DNA of 64,000 bases, taken from Myxococcales bacterium. GTDB taxonomy: Bacteria; Myxococcota_A; Polyangia; Polyangiales; Polyangiaceae. Shown here piece after piece: positions 63,959 to 64,000 of this stretch; positions within the stretch are counted from its first letter, which is position 1; the number at the start of each line of letters is the position of its first letter. The stretch spans positions 1 through 64,000 of the forward strand of contig JANYHK010000109.1 of NCBI GenBank assembly GCA_025359105.1. Reading direction: 5' to 3'. A model generated the notes under the pieces. That model was not told the DNA's origin and searched no databases. It saw only the letters and a program-made list of their open reading frames with translations. A program made the translations under genes and the position numbers.

Positions 63959-64000
63959 GGGGGTCTTCCTTTTACGCACGAGGTGGCGCGTCGATCTATC

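Overview
The window is GC-rich, densely coded chromosome with about 54 protein genes on both strands, many joined by ATGA or GTGA stop/start overlaps. I found no rRNA, tRNA, CRISPR array, insertion sequence or phage gene. The content points to a myxobacterium of the Polyangia type (Myxococcota): Ser/Thr kinases including a kinase-ATPase-TPR giant, tandem PilZ proteins, an AgmX/PglI-type C-terminal tail, many lipoproteins with Ser/Gly linkers, and several vWA proteins. This placement is inference from gene families; no marker gene was compared.

Layout. 1-9.3 kb: the end of a repeat-linker protein, two tandem PilZ proteins, a beta-propeller protein, a Pro/Ala-rich membrane protein, c-type-like lipoproteins, the tdh-kbl threonine degradation pair and an SPFH lipoprotein. 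9.5-18.4 kb: a vWA protein with a membrane partner, a thioesterase coupled to a Lys-rich mini-protein, a 1182-residue kinase/ATPase/TPR regulator, a TerB-like protein, a tiny secreted peptide, and a fatty acid hydroxylase divergent from a MarR regulator around a clear palindrome. 18.4-27 kb: an ECF sigma factor coupled to a 1483-residue zinc-finger/FecR/VIT/vWA/AgmX-tail protein, a GT39-like glycosyltransferase and three small proteins (DUF433, KGG-repeat, unknown). 27.4-38.3 kb: a carbohydrate block with gnd-zwf-opcA-pgl in one direction and tkt, glk, a chalcone-isomerase-like protein, mltG and ruvX in the other. 38.4-55.4 kb: an outer-surface protein, cysteine desulfurase, a REC-histidine kinase, an FKBP-PpiC-Lnt lipoprotein operon, two Cys-rich lipoproteins, a DUF72 protein, the leuS-lptE pair, a YprB-like nuclease, a PH-like membrane protein and a second vWA protein.

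55.4-64 kb, the most unusual region: four co-directional, overlapping genes. They encode a membrane Ser/Thr kinase; a degenerate kinase fused through one membrane helix to a pentaheme cytochrome c; a protein with two cyclic-nucleotide-binding domains, four [4Fe-4S] motifs and a membrane domain with two H-x13-H pairs expected to bind two b hemes; and a tetraheme cytochrome c joined by a second membrane helix to a ferredoxin domain and a rearranged pyridine-nucleotide flavoprotein. Charge distribution puts all c-hemes in the periplasm and all Fe-S and flavin domains in the cytoplasm. My reading, which is inference, is a signal-gated electron-transfer chain across the inner membrane, with sensor or regulatory domains covalently attached to redox domains.
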